Source of the DNA: Chloroflexota bacterium
GTDB taxonomy: Bacteria; Chloroflexota; Limnocylindria; Limnocylindrales; CSP1-4
DNA: 26,132 nt
Reading direction: 5' to 3'
NCBI GenBank assembly: GCA_015661135.1
Contig: JACVXW010000002.1
Span: forward strand, 1 to 26,132
Positions 8,336 through 15,535 of this stretch are shown piece by piece. Below the pieces are notes generated by a model, which saw only the letters and a list, made by a program, of their open reading frames with translations, was not told the origin of the DNA and ran no database searches. Positions within the stretch are counted from its first letter, which is position 1. Each line of letters opens with the position of its first letter. The position numbers and the translations under genes are program-made.

Positions 8336-8422
8336 TCATTGGGCAACCTCCCGTGCCGGTGGCCGCGCGTCGGCATCCAGTGCCGCGCGCAGCCCGCGCA
8401 TCGCATTGGGGGTCCGCTTCAT
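8336..8422 (-). pseudogene. ECF sigma factor C-terminal stub
   Basis: A 28-codon frame ending in TGA at 8336 reads NAMRGLRAALDADARPPARE and then VAQ. This matches the extreme C-terminus of the intact sigma factor at 10409-10960 (ATGAMRAALEADARPPVVAQ). Its stop overlaps the original start of the next gene as ATGA (8339-8336), the same coupling as in the intact cassette at 6568-6571. Everything upstream of region 4 is gone: the sequence passes within 20 nt into the end of the anti-sigma gene at 8442. I read this as the scar of a deletion that removed the third sigma gene. Confidence 0.65.
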
Positions 8423-8441
8423 CGGCCGCTCGTGTGTGCCA

Positions 8442-10409
8442 TCAGCGGGGGTGGAACTCGATCGATTCGATGATCGGTGCGGTCTCGGCGATGACTTCGT
8501 CGAAGCGCTCCTCGGGCGCCACGACCGTGATCGCCAGGGTCTGCACCGACATACCCGCCGGGAGGTCGACGAGGTAGAGACGTAGCCGCCACCCCGGGTC
8601 CCAGAGCGCGTGGATCCAGCGACTGATATCGATCATTCCTATCCCGCAAGTCCTGCCGCCAGGGGCAAGGGCGACGTCGATCGATACGGCCTCGACGCCA
8701 CCGACGCGGGCGGCTACCGGCGCAGTCGTCTCGAGGTTGGGATCGGCCATGACCTGCTGCGCGATTGCCGCTGCATCGGCCGGCGCCGAGAGCAGCGGGG
8801 ACCCGCCCTGCGCTGCGCACCACGCGTCGTAGGCGACCGGGTCGACGAATTCGACGCGCTCCCCGCTGCCGAAGTTACTCTCGGGACGCCACAGGGCCCC
8901 GAACCACACGTCCAGGGCTTGCTCGCCCTTCCCGGGCAACCAGGCCGACCACGTGCTCGGCGCCGACACGGTGACCTCACCGTCGGAGGACGTGTACGAC
9001 AGGACGACCGCCTGGCCGTTCTCGGTCGTCGCATCGTCATCCATGAACAAACCGCTACTCGGATACCACTTGATCTCCTGCTCGACGACGGTTGTGTCGC
9101 CATCGGTGAACAGCCGGGCCGAGAAGGTCATCGCGCCGGAGGGCCATTGCAACCCTTCCACGCGTTCGATCTCATATCGCGCGTACGGTGCACCCGAGGT
9201 GGTGGCGTAGAGGAGCGGAACGTTGACGACGACTTGGCCAAGCACCACCAGCCCTTCGCCGCCGTCGCCGGCGATGCGTGCGGCGAGGAACTCCTCCAGG
9301 CGCTCCCTGCCCTGTGCCTCGACAGTCACTGGGTCGGCTTGCGCGAACGGTGCCGCCGACCTCCACTGGGCCACCACCCAGATCCCGTCGGGGCCTCGGC
9401 GGTCGAGCTGGGCAAGGTCGAGGCTCACCGTCTCGTAGGTGAGGTCGTCGATCGTCGGCGCGCACAGCTCACCCCGTTCGGGCTGCGGGCCGGGCGGGTA
9501 CATCAGGTTCGTGCGGCCGGGCGCGCACCGCAGGTACCGCTGGCCGACGAGGTCGACGTACTCGCCGTTGCGAGCCCTCCCCGCCTCGGCGGGGTAGAAA
9601 AGGTACCCCTCCCAGCCCAACACCTCACGAAGGAAACGCTCCACGAGTTCGACCTGGTCGGGTTCCTCGGACTCCACGCTGACGAGTTCGGGCTCCAACT
9701 GCCACGTCGCCGCTGGATCCCCAGCGTCGGCAAGCTCCTGGGCGGCCTGTACCTCCTCGAGTGTCGACTGCGGCCACATCTCGCCGGAGATCGCCGGCTC
9801 CGGGAGCTCCGCGCCTTCCCGCAGCCACAGGCCGCCGAAGTTGTCGGTGAGGGTCTCGGCCTCGGGGTCGAGGACGAAGGTCAGGTTGCGGAGCTGCTCC
9901 TCCAGGGGAGGGCCGCTCAGGACGTCGGGCTCGCTCCCGTCGTCGCACGTGTACACCGGCGAGGGGATGACGAGCCGGGTGCTGCCCTCGAGCTTCCCGG
10001 TTCCCGTCATCGTCGACGGGCCGCCCGAGCACACCGAGGCGACGTCGTCGGTCACCACGATCTCGACGGCACCGTCGCCCGTGGCTCCGATGGTCATCGT
10101 CTGGGTGCCTCCGTCGGCGTCGGTCGTGGAGACCCATGTGCCCTGGAAGACCGGCCCGCCGATGCTCGGTCGATTGGCATAGAAGTTGAGCGCCAGGGCG
10201 GCGGCCACCACGACGACGACGGCACTGCCGAGAGCAGGTACGAATCGGGGCATGGGGAATCGCCCCAGGAGTGCCCGCCAGCCAACGTGCTGCCTGCTCC
10301 TGCGCGTCTGTTCGAATGTGGCATCCAGCACACGCCCGGGTAGCGGCCCGGGGGCCGTCTCCTCGAACCACGTGCTGATCGTTTGGTCAAACTGCCCGTC
10401 TGTAGCCAT
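8442..10409 (-). CDS. Anti-sigma-like membrane protein, copy 2
   Basis: The protein has 655 residues from the ATG at 10409; a GTG three bases upstream would add one. The cytoplasmic N-terminus (FDQTISTWFEETAPGPLPGR) is followed by one membrane segment (about 57-76, PALGSAVVVVVAAALALNF). A long outer region opens with GTWVSTTDADGGTQTMTI and ends PIIESIEFHPR. It is co-linear with the 648-residue copy at 4625-6571. AGGA lies 7 nt before the ATG, and the start overlaps the sigma stop (TGATG). The predicted role is to sequester the sigma factor coded just upstream and sense something outside the cell. Nucleotide identity with copy 1 is high around the membrane-exit segment but clearly lower elsewhere. 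It is not a zinc-type anti-sigma factor by motif. Confidence 0.8.
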   Translation of the reverse strand: MATDGQFDQTISTWFEETAPGPLPGRVLDATFEQTRRSRQHVGWRALLGRFPMPRFVPALGSAVVVVVAAALALNFYANRPSIGGPVFQGTWVSTTDADGGTQTMTIGATGDGAVEIVVTDDVASVCSGGPSTMTGTGKLEGSTRLVIPSPVYTCDDGSEPDVLSGPPLEEQLRNLTFVLDPEAETLTDNFGGLWLREGAELPEPAISGEMWPQSTLEEVQAAQELADAGDPAATWQLEPELVSVESEEPDQVELVERFLREVLGWEGYLFYPAEAGRARNGEYVDLVGQRYLRCAPGRTNLMYPPGPQPERGELCAPTIDDLTYETVSLDLAQLDRRGPDGIWVVAQWRSAAPFAQADPVTVEAQGRERLEEFLAARIAGDGGEGLVVLGQVVVNVPLLYATTSGAPYARYEIERVEGLQWPSGAMTFSARLFTDGDTTVVEQEIKWYPSSGLFMDDDATTENGQAVVLSYTSSDGEVTVSAPSTWSAWLPGKGEQALDVWFGALWRPESNFGSGERVEFVDPVAYDAWCAAQGGSPLLSAPADAAAIAQQVMADPNLETTAPVAARVGGVEAVSIDVALAPGGRTCGIGMIDISRWIHALWDPGWRLRLYLVDLPAGMSVQTLAITVVAPEERFDEVIAETAPIIESIEFHPR

Positions 10410-10960
10410 CACGCCGTCCTGTCCTGAGCCACGACCGGCGGCCGAGCGTCGGCTTCGAGCGCCGCACGCATAGCCCCGGTCGCGTAATGAAGTCGTGACC
10501 TGGCGGTCCCCTCGGGGATGCCGAGAATTCGCGCTATCTCGGCGGCCGAGAATCCGCTGTAGTAGTGAAGGACGACCACTGCCCGCTGTTCGGGCTTCAG
10601 TCGGCTGAATCCCCGCTCCAGCTGTTCCCGATCGGCAACTGAACCGGTGTCGTCGCTGATCGAGACGTCGAGCGGGAGCGGTCGCACCTGCTGCGACCAG
10701 CGCCGCAGCTGTCGGCCCTGGTCTGCACAGGCGTTGACCACCAGGCGATAGAGCCAGGCGTCAAACCGATCCAGATCGCGCAGCGAGGGAAGCTGTTGCC
10801 ACGCGCGAACGAGCGCTTCCTGGACCGCGTCCTCCGCCAGGTCCGTCTGTCGAAGGATCAGGCGAGCGACCCCGTACAGGCGATCACCGGCGGAGGTCGC
10901 GAGGACTTCGAATGCCTCGTGGTCTCCGCGGCGTGCCGCCTCAACGAGATCGCGCCTCAT
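10409..10960 (-). CDS. ECF RNA polymerase sigma factor, copy 2
   Basis: The product is a 183-residue ECF sigma factor. Region 2 is visible as GDRLYGVARLILRQTDLAED through WQQLPSLRDLDRFDAWLYRL. Region 4 is visible as LKPEQRAVVVLHYYSGFSAA with the HTH IPEGTARSRLHYATGAMR. The ATG at 10960 has GGAGAGGG directly upstream (GGAG spaced 5 nt). The in-frame GTG at 10975 lacks a ribosome site. The stop overlaps the start of the paired anti-sigma-like gene. A TGCGAC hexamer sits about 57 nt upstream of the start, as it does about 55 nt upstream of the sigma gene at 7119, which may hint at a common promoter element. It is paralogous to that gene. Confidence 0.93.
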   Translation of the reverse strand: MRRDLVEAARRGDHEAFEVLATSAGDRLYGVARLILRQTDLAEDAVQEALVRAWQQLPSLRDLDRFDAWLYRLVVNACADQGRQLRRWSQQVRPLPLDVSISDDTGSVADREQLERGFSRLKPEQRAVVVLHYYSGFSAAEIARILGIPEGTARSRLHYATGAMRAALEADARPPVVAQDRTA

Positions 10961-11097
10961 ACCCTCTCCAGCCACCAGCGCGGCCCCAATGCCACGCGCT
11001 GTTCCTTATGACGGAAGTCGCAAACCGTTCTACTCAAAAGTGACCGCGAAGGGCTCGAGGCCGGCGAGCGAGGACCTGCGACCCGCGGCGAGTGGCG

Positions 11098-12039
11098 TCA
11101 CCGCCGTGGGCGCGCACCCTTCTCCGCCGCGCCCGATTGGGATGGTCCGTGGCGAACCGGGCCGCCCGTCGCCCGCACGAACGCCGAGGTCAACCCGATC
11201 GCCAGCACGGCCACGCCGATCACGGCCAGGAAGGCGGGCAGGATGGCGCCCACGAAGCCGGGGCCCTCGCCGGCACTGCGGGTGTCCGTCCCGGTCAGCG
11301 GCGACGGCGACGGCGACGCTGCGAGCACATCGCCCGGGGTGATCAGCAGGGCGACGCCAACGAGGACGAGGACGACACCGGCAAGGAGGAGGGCGGCGGC
11401 GACCCGCGGGCGGGTCGAGGAACCGCCCACCAGAATCCGCATCGCCTCCGCCGGCTCGAGGGTGCTCAGGACGAGCGGACGCCCAAGGCCGGGGCCGAGG
11501 TGCGGCACGCCGGCGGCATCGATCGTCGGCACGCCGAGGGCGATCGCATGCTCGACGCTGGACACGTGCTCCACGAGGACCCGAGCGGGACGGTCGTCCG
11601 GCAGGTCGTCCGGGGCCCGATCGCCCAGGTCGCCGATGACGCCGATCGTCTCGCGCGGTACGACGACCAAGCCGTCGGTCAGGGCCTGACCGTCAATCGC
11701 GATGCCGTCCAGACCCTCGCGAAGCTCGAACGGAACGATCTCGCGGACGACCTCGAAGTCCTTCCACCGGCCCTCCTCGCGAGACTGGAGGCGCGTCTGG
11801 CGGAAGACCAGCGGGCGGTGGTCCGCGTCCTCGAACTCGGCCTCGCTGTCCACCCGGCCCTCGATTCGGACGTAGGCCGCCCGGCCGCTCCGGCTCAGCT
11901 CGATCGCCTCACCGATCGAGACGCGCGGCGCGACGCCGAGCAGGCGCCCCACGCGATAGCGCGGGCCAAAGGATCGAAGGATGCCGAACGCACCGAGCAG
12001 CGAGATGGAGCCGGCAAGGATCGGCAGGAGGGAGTCCAC
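11098..12039 (-). CDS. GIDE-domain membrane protein
   Basis: From the GTG at 12039 the protein has 313 residues. It has a membrane segment near residues 4-20, then a central domain (about 52-200) resembling the bacterial GIDE (E3 ubiquitin ligase-like) family. That domain shows the run YVRIEGRVDSEAEFEDADHR, a phrase with LVFRQTRLQ, and VPFELREGLDGIAIDG. Two further membrane segments lie near 215-235 and 262-285, with a basic tail. No RING finger follows, so no ligase activity is implied; bacterial members have no established function. The GTG was chosen because a TATCAT box lies 8 nt upstream, a leaderless arrangement. A TTG at 12129 would give 343 residues with a poor N-terminus. Confidence 0.65.
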   Translation of the reverse strand: MDSLLPILAGSISLLGAFGILRSFGPRYRVGRLLGVAPRVSIGEAIELSRSGRAAYVRIEGRVDSEAEFEDADHRPLVFRQTRLQSREEGRWKDFEVVREIVPFELREGLDGIAIDGQALTDGLVVVPRETIGVIGDLGDRAPDDLPDDRPARVLVEHVSSVEHAIALGVPTIDAAGVPHLGPGLGRPLVLSTLEPAEAMRILVGGSSTRPRVAAALLLAGVVLVLVGVALLITPGDVLAASPSPSPLTGTDTRSAGEGPGFVGAILPAFLAVIGVAVLAIGLTSAFVRATGGPVRHGPSQSGAAEKGARPRR

Positions 12040-12347
12040 GGGCCGGAATGATAGCCCCGGGCCGGTTCCGGCTCGGAAGTGCCGGCTCGAAATTCGTGGT
12101 CGGGCGATCAGCAGGGTTGTGGGCAGCAAAAGGCCCGGAGAAACCTACCCGACACGTGGGCGTTGATGCGATCGCCGCCGTTAGTGTCGCTCGACCCCTC
12201 CGGGCTGCCGTGAACGCTACGGCCGGGCTCGTCGCCCCGTCAACGGGGCCTGTCCACCATTTCGGCCGGGCGGCTGCCGGTTATCCACCTTCCGTCCACA
12301 GGGCGGCGCGCTCGGCCCGCCGCTTGGCCCGTCTATCGGCGTGCTGC
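12040..12347. other. Gene-free stretch
   Basis: No convincing gene lies in these 308 bases. It holds the TATCAT promoter box of the GIDE-domain gene at its left end. It also holds a palindrome, GCCCCGT-CA-ACGGGGC (12234-12249), with no T-run on either side. One TTATCCACC (12281-12289) is a single near-match to a DnaA box and is not clustered with others. Confidence 0.5.
12048..12053 (-). promoter_or_regulatory. Leaderless -10 box of the GIDE-domain gene
   Basis: TATCAT on the minus strand ends 8 nt before the GTG start at 12039. No Shine-Dalgarno sequence is present, so transcription probably begins at or within a base of the start codon. The same geometry is seen at 13492, 13544, 25018 and 25051. 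Confidence 0.45.
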
Positions 12348-12920
12348 TCAGCCCGCCGCACGTCCCGTCGCCGGATCGAGCACGTTGTGCTGGCCGCCGT
12401 AGCTCGTCAGGACGAGGCGCCCACCCACCAGATCCGCTGCCGTGACGACGTCGGAGTGCGCGATCCGCCAGCCGACGGCGCCGTCCGCCTCCAGGGCGAA
12501 GGTCTCCAGCTCACTCTGGACGAGGACGTGCCGCAGCCGCGACGAGGCGATGACGGCCAGGATGGGTGTTGCGGAGCGGTGCAACCAGGCCAGCGTGCCG
12601 CTGCGGGCCTCGAGACCGTAGACATGAAAGCCGTACCGCACGACCAGCAGCCCCGTCGTGTCCCAGTAGACCGCCGCCGGCTCGTCGTTGAGGGTGGACG
12701 CGAATCGTGCCGACCAGGCCCCGCCCGGACCGTCCACGCGGAGCTCGGCGCGACACCTCGCGTCCGGATTATCGGCCACGAGCGTGCCGTGATCCACGAG
12801 GTCGCCGCCGGCTTCGGACAGGGCGAAGACCGCCGTGGCCTGGCCGCTCCCTCCCCACCGCCATCGGGCCCGGATACCGCCCGGGTAGACGACGGTCCCG
12901 TCGCGCGGCTCGGCGGTCAT
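12348..12920 (-). CDS. Hypothetical protein with PQQ/WD-like repeats
   Basis: I cannot name this 190-residue protein. Its second half has two beta-propeller-like units: VYGLEARSGTLAWLHRSATP, and FALEADGAVGWRIAHSDVVT followed by VLDPATGRAAG. The pattern of a hydrophobic strand, x-LD/LEA, x-G and a Trp resembles PQQ-type repeats. It has no signal peptide or membrane segment, and it is short for a full propeller. The ATG overlaps the stop of the YbaK-family gene by 4 nt (ATGA at 12920-12917), so the two are cotranscribed and translationally coupled. A role connected with the deacylase cannot be deduced. Confidence 0.7.
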   Translation of the reverse strand: MTAEPRDGTVVYPGGIRARWRWGGSGQATAVFALSEAGGDLVDHGTLVADNPDARCRAELRVDGPGGAWSARFASTLNDEPAAVYWDTTGLLVVRYGFHVYGLEARSGTLAWLHRSATPILAVIASSRLRHVLVQSELETFALEADGAVGWRIAHSDVVTAADLVGGRLVLTSYGGQHNVLDPATGRAAG

Positions 12921-13492
12921 CCCGTGGCGGGCCGGTCAGCGGCCCCTTCGCCGGGTCCGTCGGCAGACCCGTCGGCGGGTGCAGCGGGAAGTGCCTCCTC
13001 GACGATCGGCGCGACGTTCGCGTCGGACAGCATGCGCAGGACGGCCGGCGCGACCGGGAATACCGCGGTGGGGAGGCCGGCGGCGGCCCAGACGATGGGG
13101 AACCGGCCAAGGTCCGGGTCCATGATCACGCGAACGCGACGAACATGGCCGATCGGCGGGATCCCGCTGATCGTGAAACCGGTCAATTCGTTCGCCTCGC
13201 GGGCGCTGGCTCGCCGCACGTCCGGGCGTCCGAGGACCGCGGCCAGGCGGGCCAGGTCCACCCGGTTTGGCCCGGAGACCAGGCAGAGCACCGGCTCGGG
13301 TGCTCCGTCGTCGGCGCTGGCGACGAAGACGAGGGACTTCACGATCTGGCCGAGCTCGGCACCGACCGCGCGGGCCGCGTCCGCTGCGGTATGCGTGGAC
13401 TCCGGGAAGACCGTCACCTCGAGCTCGACGCCCTTGCGGAGGGCGGCCTCAAGGACGCGCCGAACGGCGGCGTGTTCGATCGTGGGTGGCAC
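12917..13492 (-). CDS. YbaK/EbsC-family aminoacyl-tRNA deacylase
   Basis: The 191-residue protein belongs to the YbaK/ProX editing family, whose members hydrolyse mischarged aminoacyl-tRNAs such as Cys-tRNAPro or Ala-tRNAPro. Family features visible are HTAADAARAVGAELGQIVKS (with the conserved Lys), the AREANELTGFTISGIPPIGH loop, and a later hydrophobic strand before PIVWAAAGLP. The C-terminus adds an Ala/Pro/Gly-rich tail. The GTG at 13492 was chosen because homologues start near this point. A TAGACT box 7 nt upstream and the lack of a ribosome site point to leaderless expression. It is divergent from the HAD gene and coupled to the hypothetical gene downstream. Which tRNA it edits is not clear. 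Confidence 0.88.
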   Translation of the reverse strand: MPPTIEHAAVRRVLEAALRKGVELEVTVFPESTHTAADAARAVGAELGQIVKSLVFVASADDGAPEPVLCLVSGPNRVDLARLAAVLGRPDVRRASAREANELTGFTISGIPPIGHVRRVRVIMDPDLGRFPIVWAAAGLPTAVFPVAPAVLRMLSDANVAPIVEEALPAAPADGSADGPGEGAADRPATG

Positions 13493-13499
13493 GGCCGGG

Positions 13500-13505
13500 A
13501 GTCTA
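13500..13505 (-). promoter_or_regulatory. Leaderless -10 box of the YbaK-family gene
   Basis: TAGACT on the minus strand lies exactly 7 nt before the GTG at 13492. No recognisable -35 is seen. An 8-bp direct repeat CTAGCATC begins at 13503 and recurs at 13530, overlapping this box and the opposing one. Confidence 0.5.
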
Positions 13506-13530
13506 GCATCCGGGGTAGGCCCAACCCGGC

Positions 13531-13536
13531 TAGCAT
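13531..13536 (+). promoter_or_regulatory. Leaderless -10 box of the HAD phosphatase gene
   Basis: TAGCAT lies exactly 7 nt before the ATG at 13544. There is no Shine-Dalgarno sequence in the short gap. It lies within the second copy of the CTAGCATC direct repeat (13530-13537). Confidence 0.5.
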
Positions 13537-13543
13537 CGATCTG

Positions 13544-14188
13544 ATGAAGGCCATCGTCTTCGACTGGGATGGAACGCTCGTGGACACGCTCCCGGCGATC
13601 ACAGAAGCCAACGCCGAGGTCCTGTCGTCGTACGGCATCGCCTTCGACCCCGAGGCATATCGGGCCGCCTACACGCCAGACTGGCACCAGATGTACGTCC
13701 GCCTCGGGATAGACCGGGAGCGAATTCCGGAGGCGGCCGCCCGCTGGGTGACGGCGTATCGGCGGCTCATCGGTGAAGTCCGGCCGCTGCCGGGCGCCGT
13801 CGACGCGCTCGATCGCCTCGCCGGTGCCGGCGTTTCGCTCGGACTCGTGACTGCCGGCGAACGGACCGTGGTGGAGCAGCAGCTCGTTTCCACGGGCCTC
13901 GGCCATCGGTTGCCAGTCCGGGTCTTCGGCGGCGATCTGCCGGTGATGAAGCCACACCCGGCGCCGCTCCGCCGCGCGCTCGCGGAGCTGGGACTCGAAC
14001 ACGCGCCCGAGCAGACCGCGTACCTGGGCGACGCGCCGGATGACATGCGGATGGCGCGGACGGTGGGTGCCCGCGGCGTCGGTGTCGAGTCGATGCTCGG
14101 TGCCCGCGCGGACCTTGAGGCTGCGGGAGCGGCGGAGGTGGTCGGGTCCGTGGCCGACTGGGTGGACCGCTTCCTCGCGGCCTCGTGA
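13544..14188 (+). CDS. HAD-superfamily phosphatase
   Basis: The 214-residue protein has the HAD signature I FDWDGTLVDT at 6-15, where the first Asp is the nucleophile. A helical cap follows, then motif II in LGLVTAGERT, the motif III lysine in PVMKPHPAPL, and motif IV as YLGDAPDDMRMA. The layout fits phosphoglycolate phosphatase-like (Gph/PGMB) enzymes. The substrate is not predictable from the sequence; removal of damaged phosphorylated metabolites is plausible. The ATG is fixed by the leaderless TAGCAT box. The thiamine pyrophosphokinase gene starts 4 nt after the stop, so the two form an operon with the peroxiredoxin gene. Confidence 0.9.
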   Translation: MKAIVFDWDGTLVDTLPAITEANAEVLSSYGIAFDPEAYRAAYTPDWHQMYVRLGIDRERIPEAAARWVTAYRRLIGEVRPLPGAVDALDRLAGAGVSLGLVTAGERTVVEQQLVSTGLGHRLPVRVFGGDLPVMKPHPAPLRRALAELGLEHAPEQTAYLGDAPDDMRMARTVGARGVGVESMLGARADLEAAGAAEVVGSVADWVDRFLAAS

Positions 14189-14192
14189 TCTC

Positions 14193-14882
14193 GTGAGCAC
14201 GGTTCGCGCCCTGGTCATCGCCGACGGCGACGCGCCTGATCGGCGCGCCCTCGACGAAGCCTGGCCGGGCTGGTCGGCCGTGGACCTCGTCGTCGCCGCC
14301 GACGGCGGTGCCCGCCTCGCCGCGAGGCTCGGGCTCCGCATCAACCTCTGGGTCGGCGACGGCGATTCCCTGGGCGATGCGGAGATCGAGGACCTGCGAC
14401 GCGCCGGCGTGTCGATCGCTCGTGCGGCAACGGACAAGGATGAGTCGGACACCGAGCTCGGCCTGCTGGCTGCCGTCCAGGCGGGAGCGAGCGACATCAC
14501 GATCCTCGGGGCCCTCGGCGGCGAGCGGCTCGATCACGCCCTGGCCAACGTCCTGCTCCTCGCCCACCCGGGCGCCGAAGGTGCAACGGTGCGGCTCCTC
14601 CACGATCAGACCCGCGTCCGCCTCCTGCGCGGCCCAGACCCGGCCGGAGCTCCGGTCGCAATGGACGTCACGGGCCCTGTCGGCGACCTCGTCTCGCTGC
14701 TCCCGCTTGCCGCGGTCCATGGTGCAACGACTGCCGGCCTCGCCTTCCCGCTGCGGGACGCCGATCTTTCGGCGGGCCCCGCGCTCGGCCTCTCGAATCT
14801 GCGCGTGGCGACACGGGCCAGCATCAAGATCCATTCGGGCCGCCTGCTCGTGGTCGAATCCCCTGCTACGCTCGCGACATGA
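14193..14882 (+). CDS. Thiamine pyrophosphokinase
   Basis: The 229-residue protein transfers pyrophosphate from ATP to thiamine to give thiamine diphosphate. Family motifs are VVAADGGARLAARLGL, the Asp-rich WVGDGDSLGD (usually GDFDS), KDESDTELGL, and GALGGERLDHALANVLLL. The C-terminal beta domain carries the GLAFPL and LSNLRV strands typical of the thiamine-binding region. GTG at 14193 is the first start after the HAD stop. The stop overlaps the next ATG by 4 nt (ATGA at 14879). I omit the symbol thiN because bacterial naming varies. Confidence 0.85.
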   Translation: MSTVRALVIADGDAPDRRALDEAWPGWSAVDLVVAADGGARLAARLGLRINLWVGDGDSLGDAEIEDLRRAGVSIARAATDKDESDTELGLLAAVQAGASDITILGALGGERLDHALANVLLLAHPGAEGATVRLLHDQTRVRLLRGPDPAGAPVAMDVTGPVGDLVSLLPLAAVHGATTAGLAFPLRDADLSAGPALGLSNLRVATRASIKIHSGRLLVVESPATLAT

Positions 14883-15364
14883 GCGTGCCCGAGCCTGGGG
14901 ATCTCGCCCCGGACATCGTCCTGCCGGACCATTCCGGGACCGTCCACTCGCTCGAGGACCGGCGCGGGCACTGGACGGTGGTCTACTTCTACCCGAAGGA
15001 CGACACGCCCGGCTGCACGACCGAGGCGTGCCAATTCCGCGATCTCGACGCGGAGGCCGGCGTTCTCGACGCGGTGGTCTGGGGCATCAGCCCGGACAGC
15101 GCCGCCAGCCATCGTCGCTTCCGCGACAAGTTCGACCTTCCGTTCACCCTTCTGTCCGACAAGGATCACGCCGTCGCCGACCGGTATGGCGCATGGCAAC
15201 TGAAGTCCATGCTCGGGAAGCACTACATGGGGATCCAGCGATCCACGTTTCTGGTTGACCCCGTCGGCCGGATCGCCCGGTCATGGCCAAAGGTCAAGGC
15301 GGATGGGCATGCGGCCGAAGTGCTCGCGGCACTCACTGCGGCGCGGGCGGAGAGCGCCTCATGA
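14879..15364 (+). CDS. bcp: BCP-type peroxiredoxin
   Basis: This 161-residue thiol peroxidase of the AhpC/TSA superfamily (BCP/PrxQ subfamily) reduces peroxides. The peroxidatic cysteine is C46 in the TPGCTTEAC motif. A second cysteine, C51, is five residues on, as in PrxQ enzymes that form an intramolecular disulfide. Other landmarks are YFYPKDDTPG, FTLLSDKDHAVADRYGAW and STFLVDPVGRI. It lacks a signal peptide and is therefore cytoplasmic. The start overlaps the thiamine pyrophosphokinase stop. Confidence 0.93.
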   Translation: MSVPEPGDLAPDIVLPDHSGTVHSLEDRRGHWTVVYFYPKDDTPGCTTEACQFRDLDAEAGVLDAVVWGISPDSAASHRRFRDKFDLPFTLLSDKDHAVADRYGAWQLKSMLGKHYMGIQRSTFLVDPVGRIARSWPKVKADGHAAEVLAALTAARAESAS

Positions 15365-15470
15365 GCATTCGCCATTCACGTCCGGCAGTGCGCGTCGAGC
15401 ACGGAATGAGGCCTATCTCGTGGGGGGATACGAGGGAAGCCTCGGCGCGCACTATAGGGGCCATGGACGT

Positions 15471-15498
15471 CCCTATTCGCAGATTTGTGCGAATAGGG
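15471..15498. promoter_or_regulatory. Perfect 11-bp inverted repeat before the PIG-L gene
   Basis: CCCTATTCGCA (15471-15481) and TGCGAATAGGG (15488-15498) are exact reverse complements around the 6-nt loop GATTTG. No T-run follows, so it is not a textbook terminator. A further ATAGGG at about 15454-15459 can pair with the same CCCTAT, so two hairpins would exclude each other. It lies in the 171-nt gap between bcp and the PIG-L gene, and could be an operator or an RNA switch. Confidence 0.6.
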
Positions 15499-15535
15499 CC
15501 GGGCGCCAGGATCCCGCAGCACGATCAACCCAACC

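Noticed and set aside
12234..12249. Palindrome GCCCCGT-CA-ACGGGGC as a terminator
   Set aside because: There is no T-run on either strand, the loop is too tight, and it lies about 100 nt past the nearest stop. An operator or chance is equally likely.
12281..12289. TTATCCACC, a DnaA-box-like 9-mer
   Set aside because: It is a single near-match; neighbouring TCCAC words are weaker, and no AT-rich unwinding region or dnaA/dnaN gene is present, so it is not an origin.
12917..14500. Minus-strand frame of 527 codons extending the YbaK-family gene backward through the HAD gene
   Set aside because: The upstream 336 codons are antisense to a motif-complete HAD phosphatase and thiamine pyrophosphokinase; the true start is GTG 13492 with a TAGACT box.
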